Source: Mesorhizobium erdmanii USDA 3471
GTDB taxonomy: Bacteria > Pseudomonadota > Alphaproteobacteria > Rhizobiales > Rhizobiaceae
Assembly (NCBI RefSeq): GCF_000472705.1
Contig: NZ_AXAE01000026.1
Location: 45,435 to 109,434 of the forward strand
Reading direction: 5' to 3'
DNA length: 64,000 nt
The notes beneath the pieces are model-generated. The model saw only the letters and a list, made by a program, of their open reading frames with translations, was not told where the DNA came from and searched no databases. Positions 9,446 to 17,651 of the stretch are shown here, piece after piece. The translations under genes and the position numbers were made by a program. Every line of letters begins with the position of its first letter. Positions within the stretch are counted from its first letter, which is position 1.

Positions 9446-10594
9446 TCACCCCAAAAGATTGCGCGCCGTGCGCATGAAGATTTTCGAGCCGATCGGGATC
9501 AGGTCGTCGGGAAAGTCGTAATCCGGATTGTGCAGGGAAGGGTGCCGCTCGCCCGCGCCGAGGAAGAACATCGCCGATCTGGCGCTATGGCCGAACAAGC
9601 CGAAATCCTCCGAGGCGCGCATCGGAAGGGCTTCCTGCCCATGCGCGACGCCTTCTTCGTCCAGCGCGCGCTGCAGGTGTTCCACCGCATCCGGGGCGTT
9701 GACGCTGGCGACGAAAATCTCGTGATAGTCGAAGCGGGCCGAGAGGCGGTGCCGGCCGGCGATTTCCTTGACCAGCGCTTCGGCAGCAGTGCACAGATCC
9801 GCCATGCGCTCGTCGCGGCGGGTACGCAGCGTCGCCCAGACCTCGGCGTGCGCTGGCGCGATGCCGAACACGGCCTCGCCCATTTGCGCATGGGTGACGG
9901 TGACCATGGAAAAATCGTCGTCGGCGAAGGTTAAGCGGCCGAGCGCAGGCAGCGCCGGCATCAGCTCCGAGATCGCCGGCATCGGCGAGATACCGGTCTC
10001 GGGCATGGAGGAATGCGCGGTCTTGCCTTCCAGCATGATGCGCATGCCGCGCGAGGCGCAGTTGACCACGCCGGGTTTTACCCGCACCTCGCCGAACGGC
10101 ACGCCAGGCAGATTGTGCAGCGAGAAGGCGAAATCAGGCGCGATCTCGCCATAGCGGGGATCGGCGACGACGCCGGCGGCGCCATTGCCGGTCTCTTCCG
10201 CCGGCTGGAACATCAGCACGACGCGGCCGCTGGCCGGCCGCTGACGGCCGAGCTGGCGGCCAAGCGAGGCCAGGATCGCGGTGTGCCCGTCATGGCCGCA
10301 CATATGCGACTTCCCCGGCACCCGCGAGGCATGCGGCACGCCGGAAAGCTCCTCGATCGGCAGCGCGTCGAGTTCGGAGCGGAACAGCACTGTCGGGCCG
10401 GCCTTGCCGCTGTCGTAGACCGCCGCCACGCCATGCCCGCCCAGCCCGGTCAGCACCTTGTCCGGACCGGTGTCGGCGAGGAAGGAGACGACCTCCTTCG
10501 CCGTCTTCTCCTCCTCGTTGGAGATTTCCGGCTGCCGGTGCAGCTTGCGCCGCCACTCGGTCAGTTCGACGATGTCCCGGTTGGTCAGGGTCAT
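9446..10594 (-). CDS. M20 family amidohydrolase (hippurate hydrolase / IAA-amino acid hydrolase type)
   Basis: This 382-residue cytosolic metallopeptidase-like enzyme has the metal ligands in order: CGHDGHTA near residue 98, QPAEETGNGA near residue 130, FSLHNLPG near residue 158, and SLHNPDYDF near the C-terminus. A central dimerisation domain contains GKTAHSSMPETG. The family cleaves N-acyl or amino-acid conjugates (hippurate, indole-acetyl amino acids, acetyl-amino acids). Length fits the family. GGAGGCGAAAAAAGC precedes the ATG. The exact substrate is unknown, and no operon partner is visible. Confidence 0.9.
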   Translation of the reverse strand: MTLTNRDIVELTEWRRKLHRQPEISNEEEKTAKEVVSFLADTGPDKVLTGLGGHGVAAVYDSGKAGPTVLFRSELDALPIEELSGVPHASRVPGKSHMCGHDGHTAILASLGRQLGRQRPASGRVVLMFQPAEETGNGAAGVVADPRYGEIAPDFAFSLHNLPGVPFGEVRVKPGVVNCASRGMRIMLEGKTAHSSMPETGISPMPAISELMPALPALGRLTFADDDFSMVTVTHAQMGEAVFGIAPAHAEVWATLRTRRDERMADLCTAAEALVKEIAGRHRLSARFDYHEIFVASVNAPDAVEHLQRALDEEGVAHGQEALPMRASEDFGLFGHSARSAMFFLGAGERHPSLHNPDYDFPDDLIPIGSKIFMRTARNLLG

Positions 10595-10685
10595 GCTTTT
10601 TTCGCCTCCACTGGATTTCTCACCCTACGCCCGGTCGCCCGGGGCGCATCGAAAATCGATATGGAAGTGCTAGCGACAAACGGCT

Positions 10686-10910
10686 TTACCCGCCACGGTC
10701 CAATTTCCCTGGCTTCGGCGGGCCAGAAACGCGATGCCGGGCGATCGTAGCACATGCAAACGTCAGGAAGGTGCCCGGAAGAACAGGCATGCCGTCTGAG
10801 TTTCGAGCACGCGTCGGCTGCGCCGGCCGCCGTCTCCGCGGCGGTGAGCAACAGGCCGCGCAGGCCACCAGGACAAGACTGGTGCCGAAGAACGTCGTGT
10901 CAATGTTCAT
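10686..10910 (-). CDS. Small translationally coupled reading frame, possibly frameshifted
   Basis: The ATG overlaps the stop of the upstream membrane-protein gene in an ATGA arrangement, so ribosomes could re-initiate here. The first 20 residues look like a membrane segment or signal (TSLVLVACAACC). The rest is Arg/Pro-rich and does not look like a folded protein. Shifting frame near 10851 gives a Cys-rich continuation (DACSKLRRHACSSGHLP, then CMC). It may be a broken gene or a short real peptide of the MerR-controlled operon. Confidence 0.35.
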   Translation of the reverse strand: MNIDTTFFGTSLVLVACAACCSPPRRRRPAQPTRARNSDGMPVLPGTFLTFACATIARHRVSGPPKPGKLDRGG

Positions 10911-11467
10911 CGTGTATTACGTATTGTTGCCGGGTGGGCGGGAGAAGCGGCGCGCCAGGCCAACGCGGCCAGGATGACAACCGCAATATGGGCGAGCGCC
11001 GTCAGTCCGGCGAGGCCCGCGACGGTTGCGTTGGCCCGATCGAGTTGCAGGAATATCTCCCGACCATCGAGAATTGCGGCGACGCCCGCAAGCAGGATGG
11101 CCAGCAAAAGCGTCGTATTGCCAAACGGTGCGACGACCCCGAAGCGCATCACGGCGACTGCCAGCAAGATTGAAACACCCACGAACCCCCACACCAGGCG
11201 AGAATCTTCGAGGTTGATGCCAAGAAGCGTCGGCTCGGCACGACTGCCCGTTTCGCTGGTCGCGGCGCTGTCCTGATGTTTGGAGGTCTCGCCAGCTTCA
11301 TCGCCCTGCTCCTGGGACTCGGCCGCCTCGTCATGGGCGACGACGCTGGCGGACTCCCGATGCCCGCTGCCTTCCACCGACACGGCAGCGGCAAAGAGAA
11401 GCGCCGATATCGCCAGCATTGCCGACGTCCAACGGATCAGGGCGACGCGATTTCCGAAAAGGTCCAT
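10907..11467 (-). CDS. Membrane protein of unknown function under MerR-type promoter
   Basis: This 186-residue protein has an N-terminal hydrophobic segment (LIRWTSAMLAISALLFAAAV). A soluble, Glu/Ser/His-containing stretch follows at residues 30-80, then three or more membrane helices from residue 88 (FVGVSILLAVAVM, LLLAILLAGVAAIL, TALAHIAVVILAALAW). I do not recognise the family. AAGGA precedes ATG 11467. The gene starts 34 bases after a -10 box with the 19-base spacer that MerR proteins act on, so metal- or stress-induced expression is likely. The acidic, His-bearing loop could face the periplasm and bind metal; that is inference. Confidence 0.7.
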   Translation of the reverse strand: MDLFGNRVALIRWTSAMLAISALLFAAAVSVEGSGHRESASVVAHDEAAESQEQGDEAGETSKHQDSAATSETGSRAEPTLLGINLEDSRLVWGFVGVSILLAVAVMRFGVVAPFGNTTLLLAILLAGVAAILDGREIFLQLDRANATVAGLAGLTALAHIAVVILAALAWRAASPAHPATIRNTR

Positions 11468-11500
11468 CGGCAGGATTTTCCTTCCACATGACTAAGGGGA

Positions 11501-11531
11501 AGCGTACTCCTTCAAGTAACTTGAGGTTCAA
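11501..11531 (-). promoter_or_regulatory. MerR-type promoter/operator (19-bp spacer)
   Basis: Read on the minus strand, TTGAAC (11526-11531) and TACGCT (11501-11506) are separated by exactly 19 bases, the overlong spacer typical of promoters activated by MerR proteins. The spacer contains a perfect dyad (TCAAGT, A, ACTTGA at 11512-11524). A wider dyad ACTCCTT/AAGGAGT (11506-11512 and 11530-11536) overlaps the Shine-Dalgarno of the divergent merR gene, which would allow autoregulation. Confidence 0.8.
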
Positions 11532-11545
11532 GGAGTGTTTTTGAG

Positions 11546-11989
11546 ATGAACCTTCACATCCGCGTGTTCACCATTGGGGCGCTCGCCAAGGCTGCCGGCG
11601 TCTCGACGCCGACAATTCGCTACTATGAGGAGATCAGGCTGCTGCCTCCCGCGCCACGAACCGCCGGAGGTCAACGCACCTATGACGACGAGGATCTGGG
11701 CCGGCTGACGTTCATCAAGCAATGCCGCGACTTCGGCTTCGGCATCGATCAGGTACGCGTGCTGCTGGAGCTGTCGATCAGCACCAACCGCGATTGCGTC
11801 GAGACGCGCGACATCGCCCAGACGCATCTTGACGAAGTCCGCCAGAAGCTTGCCGAACTGCGCGTGCTCGAACGACGGCTGGAGAGCTTTGTCACCCGCT
11901 GCGACATCGCCTGCGCCGGCGGCCCCGGGCAAGACTGCGTGATTTTCAAGGATATGGCGGCGCCGGCCAAGGGCAGCTGCTGCGGTTGA
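11546..11989 (+). CDS. MerR family metal-responsive regulator
   Basis: This 147-residue protein has an N-terminal winged helix (FTIGALAKAAGVSTPTIRYYEE), a long dimerisation helix (residues 80-118) and a Cys-rich tail. The tail includes RCDIACAGGPGQDC at about 118-131 and a terminal SCCG, fit for binding a thiophilic or divalent metal. AAGGAG sits ten bases upstream of the ATG. It faces a membrane-protein operon through a 19-bp-spacer promoter and neighbours a cation diffusion facilitator, so it is probably a metal-efflux activator. The metal (Zn, Cd, Co, Pb or other) cannot be assigned. Confidence 0.9.
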   Translation: MNLHIRVFTIGALAKAAGVSTPTIRYYEEIRLLPPAPRTAGGQRTYDDEDLGRLTFIKQCRDFGFGIDQVRVLLELSISTNRDCVETRDIAQTHLDEVRQKLAELRVLERRLESFVTRCDIACAGGPGQDCVIFKDMAAPAKGSCCG

Positions 11990-11992
11990 CGG

Positions 11993-12140
11993 TCAGCCGT
12001 CCAGGGACCTGGGTTCGCTGCGCTTGCGTGCCGGCACGAGCAGCGCGGTTGCCACCGCCACGAGGCTCATGGCTTTGTCGAGGATTACGGCTTCCAATGC
12101 CGCAAACCGAAACGTCCCTATGAGAAGCGGCAAGGCATGG
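11993..12140 (-). pseudogene. Remnant of a TauE/SafE (TSUP) membrane transporter
   Basis: Read on the minus strand, the short stretch encodes LIGTFRFAALEAVILDKAMS and then VAVATALLVPARKR. This resembles an N-terminal membrane hairpin of TauE/SafE-type permeases. There is no start codon in a sensible place and no continuation. It lies between the merR and cation-transporter genes. A C-terminal TSUP-like fragment lies beside the other metal locus at 56.1-56.4 kb. Confidence 0.4.
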
Positions 12141-12150
12141 GCCGCGCGAA

Positions 12151-12735
12151 CTACGCTTCGGCGCGGTGTTCTTCCCGCGCCGCTTGCCACACCTCGCGTG
12201 CCGCATCGGCATTCATCGCGGCGATACCCAGCCCGACGATGAGGTCCGGCCACGCGGAACGCCAGAGAAAGGCCGTGGCCAACCCCGCCGCTATGATGGC
12301 TATGTTGGCGATGGCGTCATTGCGGGCCGACAGGAACGCGGCCTTCGTGAGGCTGCCGCCGTGGTGACGGTAGGCGGCGAGCATGTAGGCGCAGGAGAGG
12401 TTGACGGCGAGCGCGCCCAGTCCCGCCAAGGTCAAGGCGACAGGCTGCGGCGGCACGGGCATGTTGAACTTCTCCCATGCCGTCCAGAGCGTTGCCAGGC
12501 CCGGCACCAGCAGGATGAGCGCCAGCGCCATGCCGACTTGGGCTCGAGCGCGCAACGACCAGCCGAGCGCGAGCAGGATCAGGAGATTTACCGACGCATC
12601 CTCGAGAAAGTCGACACTGTCGGCGAACAGAGACACCGATCCGATGGTGAGCGCCACGGAGAACTCGATCCCGAAATAAGCGAGATTGAGCAGCGCGACG
12701 GTGAGGACGATGCGACGGAGCGGGAGATTCATCAT
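12151..12735 (-). CDS. Short cation diffusion facilitator-type transporter
   Basis: This membrane protein has about 194 residues and five to six helices. The second helix region GSVSLFADSVDFLEDASVN carries the acidic metal-site pattern of the CDF family, and SARNDAIANIAI near the fifth helix matches the second site with Asn-Asp. The usual cytoplasmic C-terminal domain is absent, as in a known short CDF subgroup. ATG 12735 (or 12732) was chosen because the hydrophobic part begins there; the frame is open to 12855 with no better ribosome site. It converges on merR. Heavy-metal export from the cytoplasm is likely. Confidence 0.75.
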   Translation of the reverse strand: MMNLPLRRIVLTVALLNLAYFGIEFSVALTIGSVSLFADSVDFLEDASVNLLILLALGWSLRARAQVGMALALILLVPGLATLWTAWEKFNMPVPPQPVALTLAGLGALAVNLSCAYMLAAYRHHGGSLTKAAFLSARNDAIANIAIIAAGLATAFLWRSAWPDLIVGLGIAAMNADAAREVWQAAREEHRAEA

Positions 12736-12965
12736 CTGAAAGTAACCGAGACCGGTGTGTTGGGCCACCGGCTTTGCGGTCCGCGGTGGAGGTTCATTCA
12801 GGGCAGCACGACATGCTTTACCGCATTCGGTCGGGGCAGGGCGCCTCGAACTCATCTATCGATGCGATCAGATAGTCGTGATCGTGCGGTCAGGGCCCTC
12901 GATGCACAAACGCCGCCCGATGAGCATGTCATCGAAGGCGGCGCCGCGCACTTTCTGGACTCGCC

Positions 12966-13409
12966 TTACTGATTGATCTCGGGCTCGACCAGCTTTGCCA
13001 GGTTGCGGAGCGATTCCTGCCAGCCGAGATAGCAGGCCTCGACCGGGATGACGTCCGGGATACCGGCCTGGGTGATGTCGATCTCGGTGCCGCACGAGAC
13101 TTTTTTCAGCTTGACGGTGACCTGGATTTCGCCGGGCAGGTTGGGATCGTCGAACCTGTCGGTGTAGCGCAGGCTTTCGCCGGGAACGAGTTCGAGATAT
13201 TCGCCGCCGAAGGCATGGCTGCCGCCGGTGGTGAAGTTGCGGAACGACATCTTGAACGTGCCGCCGACCTTGGCCTCGAGGTGGTGGACGGTGCAGGTGA
13301 AGCCGTTCGGCGGCAGCCACTTGGCCAGCGCGTCGGCCTCGACGAAGGCGCGGTAGACCTTTTCCGGGCTGGTGGTGAGAACGCGGTGCAGACGTACGGT
13401 ACCGGGCAT
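12966..13409 (-). CDS. SRPBCC domain protein (AHSA1/polyketide cyclase type)
   Basis: This 147-residue protein has the START-like AHSA1 fold. The N-terminal strand is TVRLHRVLTTSPEKVYRAF, then DALAKWLPPNGF, a central GGTFKMSF sheet, and a C-terminal helix ending YLGWQESLRNLAKLVE. Such proteins bind hydrophobic ligands or act as Hsp90 co-chaperone-like proteins. The specific role is unknown. ATG 13409 is favoured by AAAGGA seven bases upstream; an in-frame ATG at 13424 is possible. It is divergent from the molybdenum hydroxylase operon, with a 200-base gap. Confidence 0.85.
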   Translation of the reverse strand: MPGTVRLHRVLTTSPEKVYRAFVEADALAKWLPPNGFTCTVHHLEAKVGGTFKMSFRNFTTGGSHAFGGEYLELVPGESLRYTDRFDDPNLPGEIQVTVKLKKVSCGTEIDITQAGIPDVIPVEACYLGWQESLRNLAKLVEPEINQ

Positions 13410-13610
13410 ATCCTGTCCTTTCATGATGCCTGTTCGATGTCCCAAGGACGAACGGGGCTTGACCAGTCCGACATTGGCTCGCAGATTTTTTGAGAACCCG
13501 CACTCGATTTCGTGGCGGCTGGACCAATCGTCGCAAATGACGAACCGGATAGCCATTATGAGGAGAGTGTTTATAACGGTCGCTGAAATCGCCATATCCA
13601 AGGGGAGACG

Positions 13611-14471
13611 ATGCGCTACATACGTCCGCTTTCAATCGAAGATGCCGTCGGCCAACTGGCCGGATCGGCTGGCATGGCCGCCATTCTTGCCGGAGGCAGC
13701 GACCTTCTGGTTAGGATGAAGGGCGGCTTTGTCGAACCCGACCTGATCATCGACATCAAGTCGATCGCTGGTCTCGGCGAAATCCGCGAAACCGCCGAGG
13801 GCTTCAGCATCGGCGCCGCCGTTCCCTGCGCCGTGCTGGGCGAGAACGCGGCGCTGAAGAAGGCATGGCCCGGCGTCGTCGAGGCGGCCAAGCTGATCGG
13901 CTCCAAGCAGGTGCAGGGCCGCTGCACCATCGTGGGCAATCTGTGCAACGCCTCGCCGGCGGCGGACAGCGTGCCGGCGCTGGTGGCTGCCGGTGCCAGG
14001 GCCGTGGTTGCCGGCCCGTCGGGCAAGCGCACCATCCCCGTCGAGGCCGTGCCGACCGCGCCGGGCAGGACCTCGCTCGCCAAGGGCGAGATCATCGAGG
14101 CGATCCTGCTCGACAGCCAAGCCCCGCATTCGGGCGATGCGTACCTGCGCTTCATTCCGCGCACCGAGATGGACATCGCGGTGGTCAGCGCCGGCGTCAA
14201 CCTGACGATCGACGCGGCCGGTGTCATCACGGCGGCCCGCGTGGCGCTGGGCGCGGCGGCCCCGACCGTGCTGCTGGTGGCGGAAGCCGCCGAGGCGCTT
14301 ATCGGCCGGAAGCTGGACGAGGCGGCCCTCGAGCGGCTGGCAAAAGTCTGCGCCGGGGCCTGCCGCCCCATCGACGACAAGCGCGGTACCATCGAATTCA
14401 GACGCAAGGTTGCGGGTGTGCTGGCCAGACGTGCCGCCACGACCGCCTACGCACGTGCAGGAGGCAAGTGA
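13611..14471 (+). CDS. Molybdenum hydroxylase FAD-binding subunit (CoxM type)
   Basis: This 286-residue protein is the FAD-binding subunit of a xanthine dehydrogenase-family enzyme. FAD contacts appear as ILAGGSDLLVRMK near residue 25 and VGNLCNASPAADSVPAL near residue 105. The CO dehydrogenase flavoprotein C-terminal domain follows, from about residue 180. It passes electrons from the iron-sulfur subunit to an acceptor. AAGGGGAG precedes the ATG, and its stop overlaps the next start by one base. Gene order M-S-L is that of coxMSL-type operons. Confidence 0.92.
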   Translation: MRYIRPLSIEDAVGQLAGSAGMAAILAGGSDLLVRMKGGFVEPDLIIDIKSIAGLGEIRETAEGFSIGAAVPCAVLGENAALKKAWPGVVEAAKLIGSKQVQGRCTIVGNLCNASPAADSVPALVAAGARAVVAGPSGKRTIPVEAVPTAPGRTSLAKGEIIEAILLDSQAPHSGDAYLRFIPRTEMDIAVVSAGVNLTIDAAGVITAARVALGAAAPTVLLVAEAAEALIGRKLDEAALERLAKVCAGACRPIDDKRGTIEFRRKVAGVLARRAATTAYARAGGK

Positions 14472-14947
14472 TGACTGGTATTGCAGTCTCGACGACAATC
14501 AACGGCGACACGATTGAATATCTCTGCCAGCCTGACGAGACGCTGCTCGACGTGCTGCGCGACCGGCTCGGCCTGACCGGCGCCAAGGAAGGCTGCGGCA
14601 CCGGCGACTGCGGCGCCTGCAGCGTCATCGTCGACGACCGGCTGGTCTGCTCCTGCCTGGTTCTGGGCGCGGAGGCGGAAGGGCGGCGCATCGAGACCGT
14701 CGAAGGCATGGCGCATGGCGACCAGTTGCACACGCTGCAGCAGAAGTTCCTGGAGCATGCGGCGCTGCAATGCGGCATCTGCACGCCGGGTTTCCTGATC
14801 GCGGCCAAGGACCTTTTGGCGAAAAACCCCGACCCGAGCGAGGAGGAAATCCGCTTCGGCCTGGCCGGGAACCTGTGCCGCTGCACCGGCTATGACAAGA
14901 TCGTGCGCGCCGTCCAGGACGCGGCACATGTGATGAAGGGAGCCTGA
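14471..14947 (+). CDS. Molybdenum hydroxylase [2Fe-2S] subunit (CoxS type)
   Basis: This 158-residue protein holds two [2Fe-2S] clusters. The N-terminal plant-ferredoxin-type site is GCGTGDCGACSV plus VCSC, at residues 40-63. The C-terminal all-helical site is QCGICTPGF near residue 100 plus NLCRCTGY near residue 138. It shuttles electrons from the molybdenum site to FAD. Length and cysteine spacing are complete. It is coupled to both neighbours (one base of overlap upstream, two bases of gap downstream). Confidence 0.95.
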   Translation: MTGIAVSTTINGDTIEYLCQPDETLLDVLRDRLGLTGAKEGCGTGDCGACSVIVDDRLVCSCLVLGAEAEGRRIETVEGMAHGDQLHTLQQKFLEHAALQCGICTPGFLIAAKDLLAKNPDPSEEEIRFGLAGNLCRCTGYDKIVRAVQDAAHVMKGA

Positions 14948-14949
14948 CA

Positions 14950-17214
14950 ATGAATTTCGATCCGCGTTTTTCCGGGCGTAAATTCACGTCCGTCGGCACA
15001 CGCCCCGTCCGTCCCGACGGCGTCGACAAGGTGACGGGCCGCGCCCGCTACGGCGCCGACTTCAACATGGCCGGCCAACTGGTCGGCCGCGTGCTGCGCA
15101 GCCCGCACGCGCATGCGGTCATCCGCAAGATCGACACTTCGAAGGCGGAAAAGCTTTCGGGCGTCAAGGCGGTGATCACGGCGAAGGACCTGCCCGACCT
15201 CACCGATGGCGATGCCGCCATGTACGACATCCTCGACAATTGCATGGCGCGCACCAAGGCGCTCTATGACGGCCATGCGGTGGCCGCGGTCGCCGCTATC
15301 GACGCCCGCACCGCCAGGCAGGCGCTGAAGCTGATCGAGGTCGACTACGAGATCCTGCCGCATGTCACCGATGTCGACGAGGCAATGCAGCACCACGCCC
15401 CGCTGATCAACGACACGATCTTCACCGAGGGGCTGGAGCAGAAGCCGGTCAAGCCGTCCAACGTGACCAAGCGTTCGCAATTCGGCCATGGCGATGTCCA
15501 CCAGGGCTTCGGCCATGCCGATTTCATCGTCGAGCGCTCGTTCAAGACCGAGCAGACGCACCAGGGCTATATCGAGCCGCATGCCTGCGTGGCGAGCGTC
15601 TCGTCCGACGGCACGGCGGAGCTGTGGGTCTGCACGCAGGGCCATTTCGTCTATCGCCAGCACTGCGCCCAGCTGCTCGGCATGGAAGCCTCGAAGCTGC
15701 GCGTCACCTCGTCGGAGATCGGCGGCGGTTTTGGCGGCAAGACCCATGTCTGGGCCGAGCCGGTGGCACTCGCTCTGTCGCGCAAGGCCGGCCGCCCGGT
15801 GAAACTGGTGATGACCCGCGACGAGGTGTTTCGCGCCTCGGGCCCGACAAGCGCCACCTCGATCGACGTCAAGATCGGCGCCCGCAAGGACGGCACCATC
15901 ACCGCGGCCGAAGCGACGCTGCGCTACACCTGCGGCCCCTATGCCGGCTCCTGGGCCGAGATCGGCGCCATGACGGCGTTTGCCTGCTACAGGCTCGATA
16001 ACGTCAAGACGGTCGGCTACGAAGTGCTGGTCAACCGGCCGAAGACGGCGGCCTATCGCGCGCCCTCGGCGCCGATGGCGGCCTTCGCGGTGGAAAGTGC
16101 CGTCGACGAGCTCGCCAAGGAGCTCGGCATGGACCCGGTCGAATTCCGCATCAAGAACGCCGCGCAGGAAGGCACGCGGTCCTCCTACGGCCCGGTCTAC
16201 GGCCCGATCGGCATCGGCCCGACGCTGGAGGCGGTGAAGAACCACGCGCACATGAAGGCGCCGCTGAAGAAAAACCAGGGCAGGGGCATGGCCTGCGGCT
16301 TCTGGTTCAATTTCGGCGGCCAGACCTGCGTCGACCTGAACATCGGCATGGACGGCTCGGTTTCGCTCGCCGTCGGCACGGTCGATGTCGGCGGCTCCCG
16401 CGCCTCGCTGTCGCTGGTGGCGGCGGAGGAGCTCGGCATCGACTACAGCCAGCTCAAGGCCATCGTCGCCGACACTTCGTCCCTGGGTTACAACGACATG
16501 ACCGACGGCAGCCGCGGCACCTTCTCGTCCTCCATGGCGACGATCTCGGCCGCCCGCAACGCGATCAAGATCCTGCGCGAGCGCGCCGCGCAGATGTGGG
16601 ATATCCCGGTCGACGACGTCGTCTGGGAACACGGCCATGCGGTGGCCAAGGGCGACAAGCACGGCAATCTCGGCAAGCTGTCGCTGAAGGAGATCGCGGC
16701 TAAGTCGGGCACGACCGGCGGGCCGATCGCCGGCCACAGCGAGCTCGTCGCCGACGGCGCCGGCGTCTCCTTCGCCACCCATATATGCGACATCGAGGTG
16801 GACCCCGAGACGGGCGCCGCCAGGGTGATCCGCTACACGGTGGTGCAGGATGCCGGCAAGGCGGTGCACCCGACCTATGTCGAGGGCCAGTACCAGGGCG
16901 GTGCGGCGCAAGGCATCGGCTGGGCGCTCAACGAGGAGTATATTTACGGCAAGGACGGAAGGCTGCAGAACGCCGGCTTCCTCGACTACCGTATCCCGGT
17001 GTGCTCCGACCTGCCGATGATCGACACGCAGATCCTGGAAATCCCCAACCCCAACCACCCCTATGGCGTGCGCGGCGTCGGCGAAACCTCGATCGTGCCG
17101 CCGCTGGCGGCGATCGCCAACGCGGTGTCGAACGCGGCCGGCGTGCGCATGACCCACATCCCGATGTCGCCGCCGCGCATCCTGGCGGCGATCGAGGCGG
17201 AACGGGAAGGCTAG
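14950..17214 (+). CDS. Molybdenum hydroxylase molybdopterin-binding large subunit (CoxL-like)
   Basis: This 754-residue catalytic subunit has the cofactor-contact motif GGGFGGKT near residue 258, the active-site loop AYRAPSAP near residue 368 and GVGETS near residue 708, whose Glu is the catalytic base. The loop is not the AYxCSFR of true form I CO dehydrogenase, so CO oxidation is unlikely. Aromatic, heterocyclic or CoA-thioester hydroxylation is more probable. It is the third gene of the M-S-L operon and is followed by a MoaD-like gene. The substrate is unknown. Confidence 0.92.
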   Translation: MNFDPRFSGRKFTSVGTRPVRPDGVDKVTGRARYGADFNMAGQLVGRVLRSPHAHAVIRKIDTSKAEKLSGVKAVITAKDLPDLTDGDAAMYDILDNCMARTKALYDGHAVAAVAAIDARTARQALKLIEVDYEILPHVTDVDEAMQHHAPLINDTIFTEGLEQKPVKPSNVTKRSQFGHGDVHQGFGHADFIVERSFKTEQTHQGYIEPHACVASVSSDGTAELWVCTQGHFVYRQHCAQLLGMEASKLRVTSSEIGGGFGGKTHVWAEPVALALSRKAGRPVKLVMTRDEVFRASGPTSATSIDVKIGARKDGTITAAEATLRYTCGPYAGSWAEIGAMTAFACYRLDNVKTVGYEVLVNRPKTAAYRAPSAPMAAFAVESAVDELAKELGMDPVEFRIKNAAQEGTRSSYGPVYGPIGIGPTLEAVKNHAHMKAPLKKNQGRGMACGFWFNFGGQTCVDLNIGMDGSVSLAVGTVDVGGSRASLSLVAAEELGIDYSQLKAIVADTSSLGYNDMTDGSRGTFSSSMATISAARNAIKILRERAAQMWDIPVDDVVWEHGHAVAKGDKHGNLGKLSLKEIAAKSGTTGGPIAGHSELVADGAGVSFATHICDIEVDPETGAARVIRYTVVQDAGKAVHPTYVEGQYQGGAAQGIGWALNEEYIYGKDGRLQNAGFLDYRIPVCSDLPMIDTQILEIPNPNHPYGVRGVGETSIVPPLAAIANAVSNAAGVRMTHIPMSPPRILAAIEAEREG

Positions 17215-17230
17215 GCGGGGGCTGGCGAAA

Positions 17231-17476
17231 ATGGTCGAAGTCACCCTCTGGGGTGCGCTGAGCCAGCTCGCCGGCGGCAAGAGCAAGGTCGAGGTCGAGG
17301 CCAAGGATATCAGGGAACTGTTCAGGAAGCTGGCTGAACAGTATCCCGGCTTCGAGCCTTGGATCGATCGCGGCATTGCCGTGGCGATCGACGGGGTGAT
17401 TTATCGGGATACTTGGGGGAAGAAACTGCCGCCGGGGGCGGAGATTTTTTTGCTGCCGAGGCTGGCGGGGGGATGA
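17231..17476 (+). CDS. MoaD/ThiS family sulfur carrier protein
   Basis: This 81-residue beta-grasp protein starts VEVTLWGALSQLAGG and ends in PRLAGG. The terminal Gly-Gly is what this family uses for adenylation and thiocarboxylate formation. It sits 16 bases after the molybdenum-enzyme large subunit, probably in the same transcript. It may supply sulfur to the molybdopterin cofactor of that enzyme or take part in its maturation. A dedicated MoaD in such an operon, rather than with moaE, is less usual. Confidence 0.85.
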   Translation: MVEVTLWGALSQLAGGKSKVEVEAKDIRELFRKLAEQYPGFEPWIDRGIAVAIDGVIYRDTWGKKLPPGAEIFLLPRLAGG

Positions 17477-17510
17477 GGGGACGGGGCGCCCTCGCTGCCA
17501 ACGCTTAGCA

Positions 17511-17651
17511 TCAGTGTCTCGAATGTCTTGGTGTGGGCCGGAAGCGGTCGATCAACTCTTGCCTCAAGTCATCAGCAAGTAACCATTCTGCCGCCGACCT
17601 CTCGTCGGTTACGATCAAGGTTAGTACTAGCTTCGTGAAACTGCGGTTCAT
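17511..17651 (-). pseudogene. Short reading frame / gene remnant at the island's left edge
   Basis: A 46-residue minus-strand frame (MNRSFTKLVLTLIVTDERSA..., ending HSRH) looks protein-like in composition. Just upstream in another frame there is a further protein-like stretch (ALEAVLARFGANRIELG) ending in a stop, as if one gene had been frameshifted. No family recognised. Between 17652 and 17898 I see no other gene. Confidence 0.35.

Noticed and set aside
13611..17214. Carbon monoxide dehydrogenase (coxMSL)
   Set aside because: The large subunit lacks the AYxCSFR active-site loop of form I CO dehydrogenase.
14890..17376. A very long minus-strand open frame opposite the molybdenum hydroxylase large subunit
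   Set aside because: It is the reverse-frame shadow of a GC-rich gene: Arg/His/Ala-heavy, no motifs, and it covers the intact operon on the other strand.
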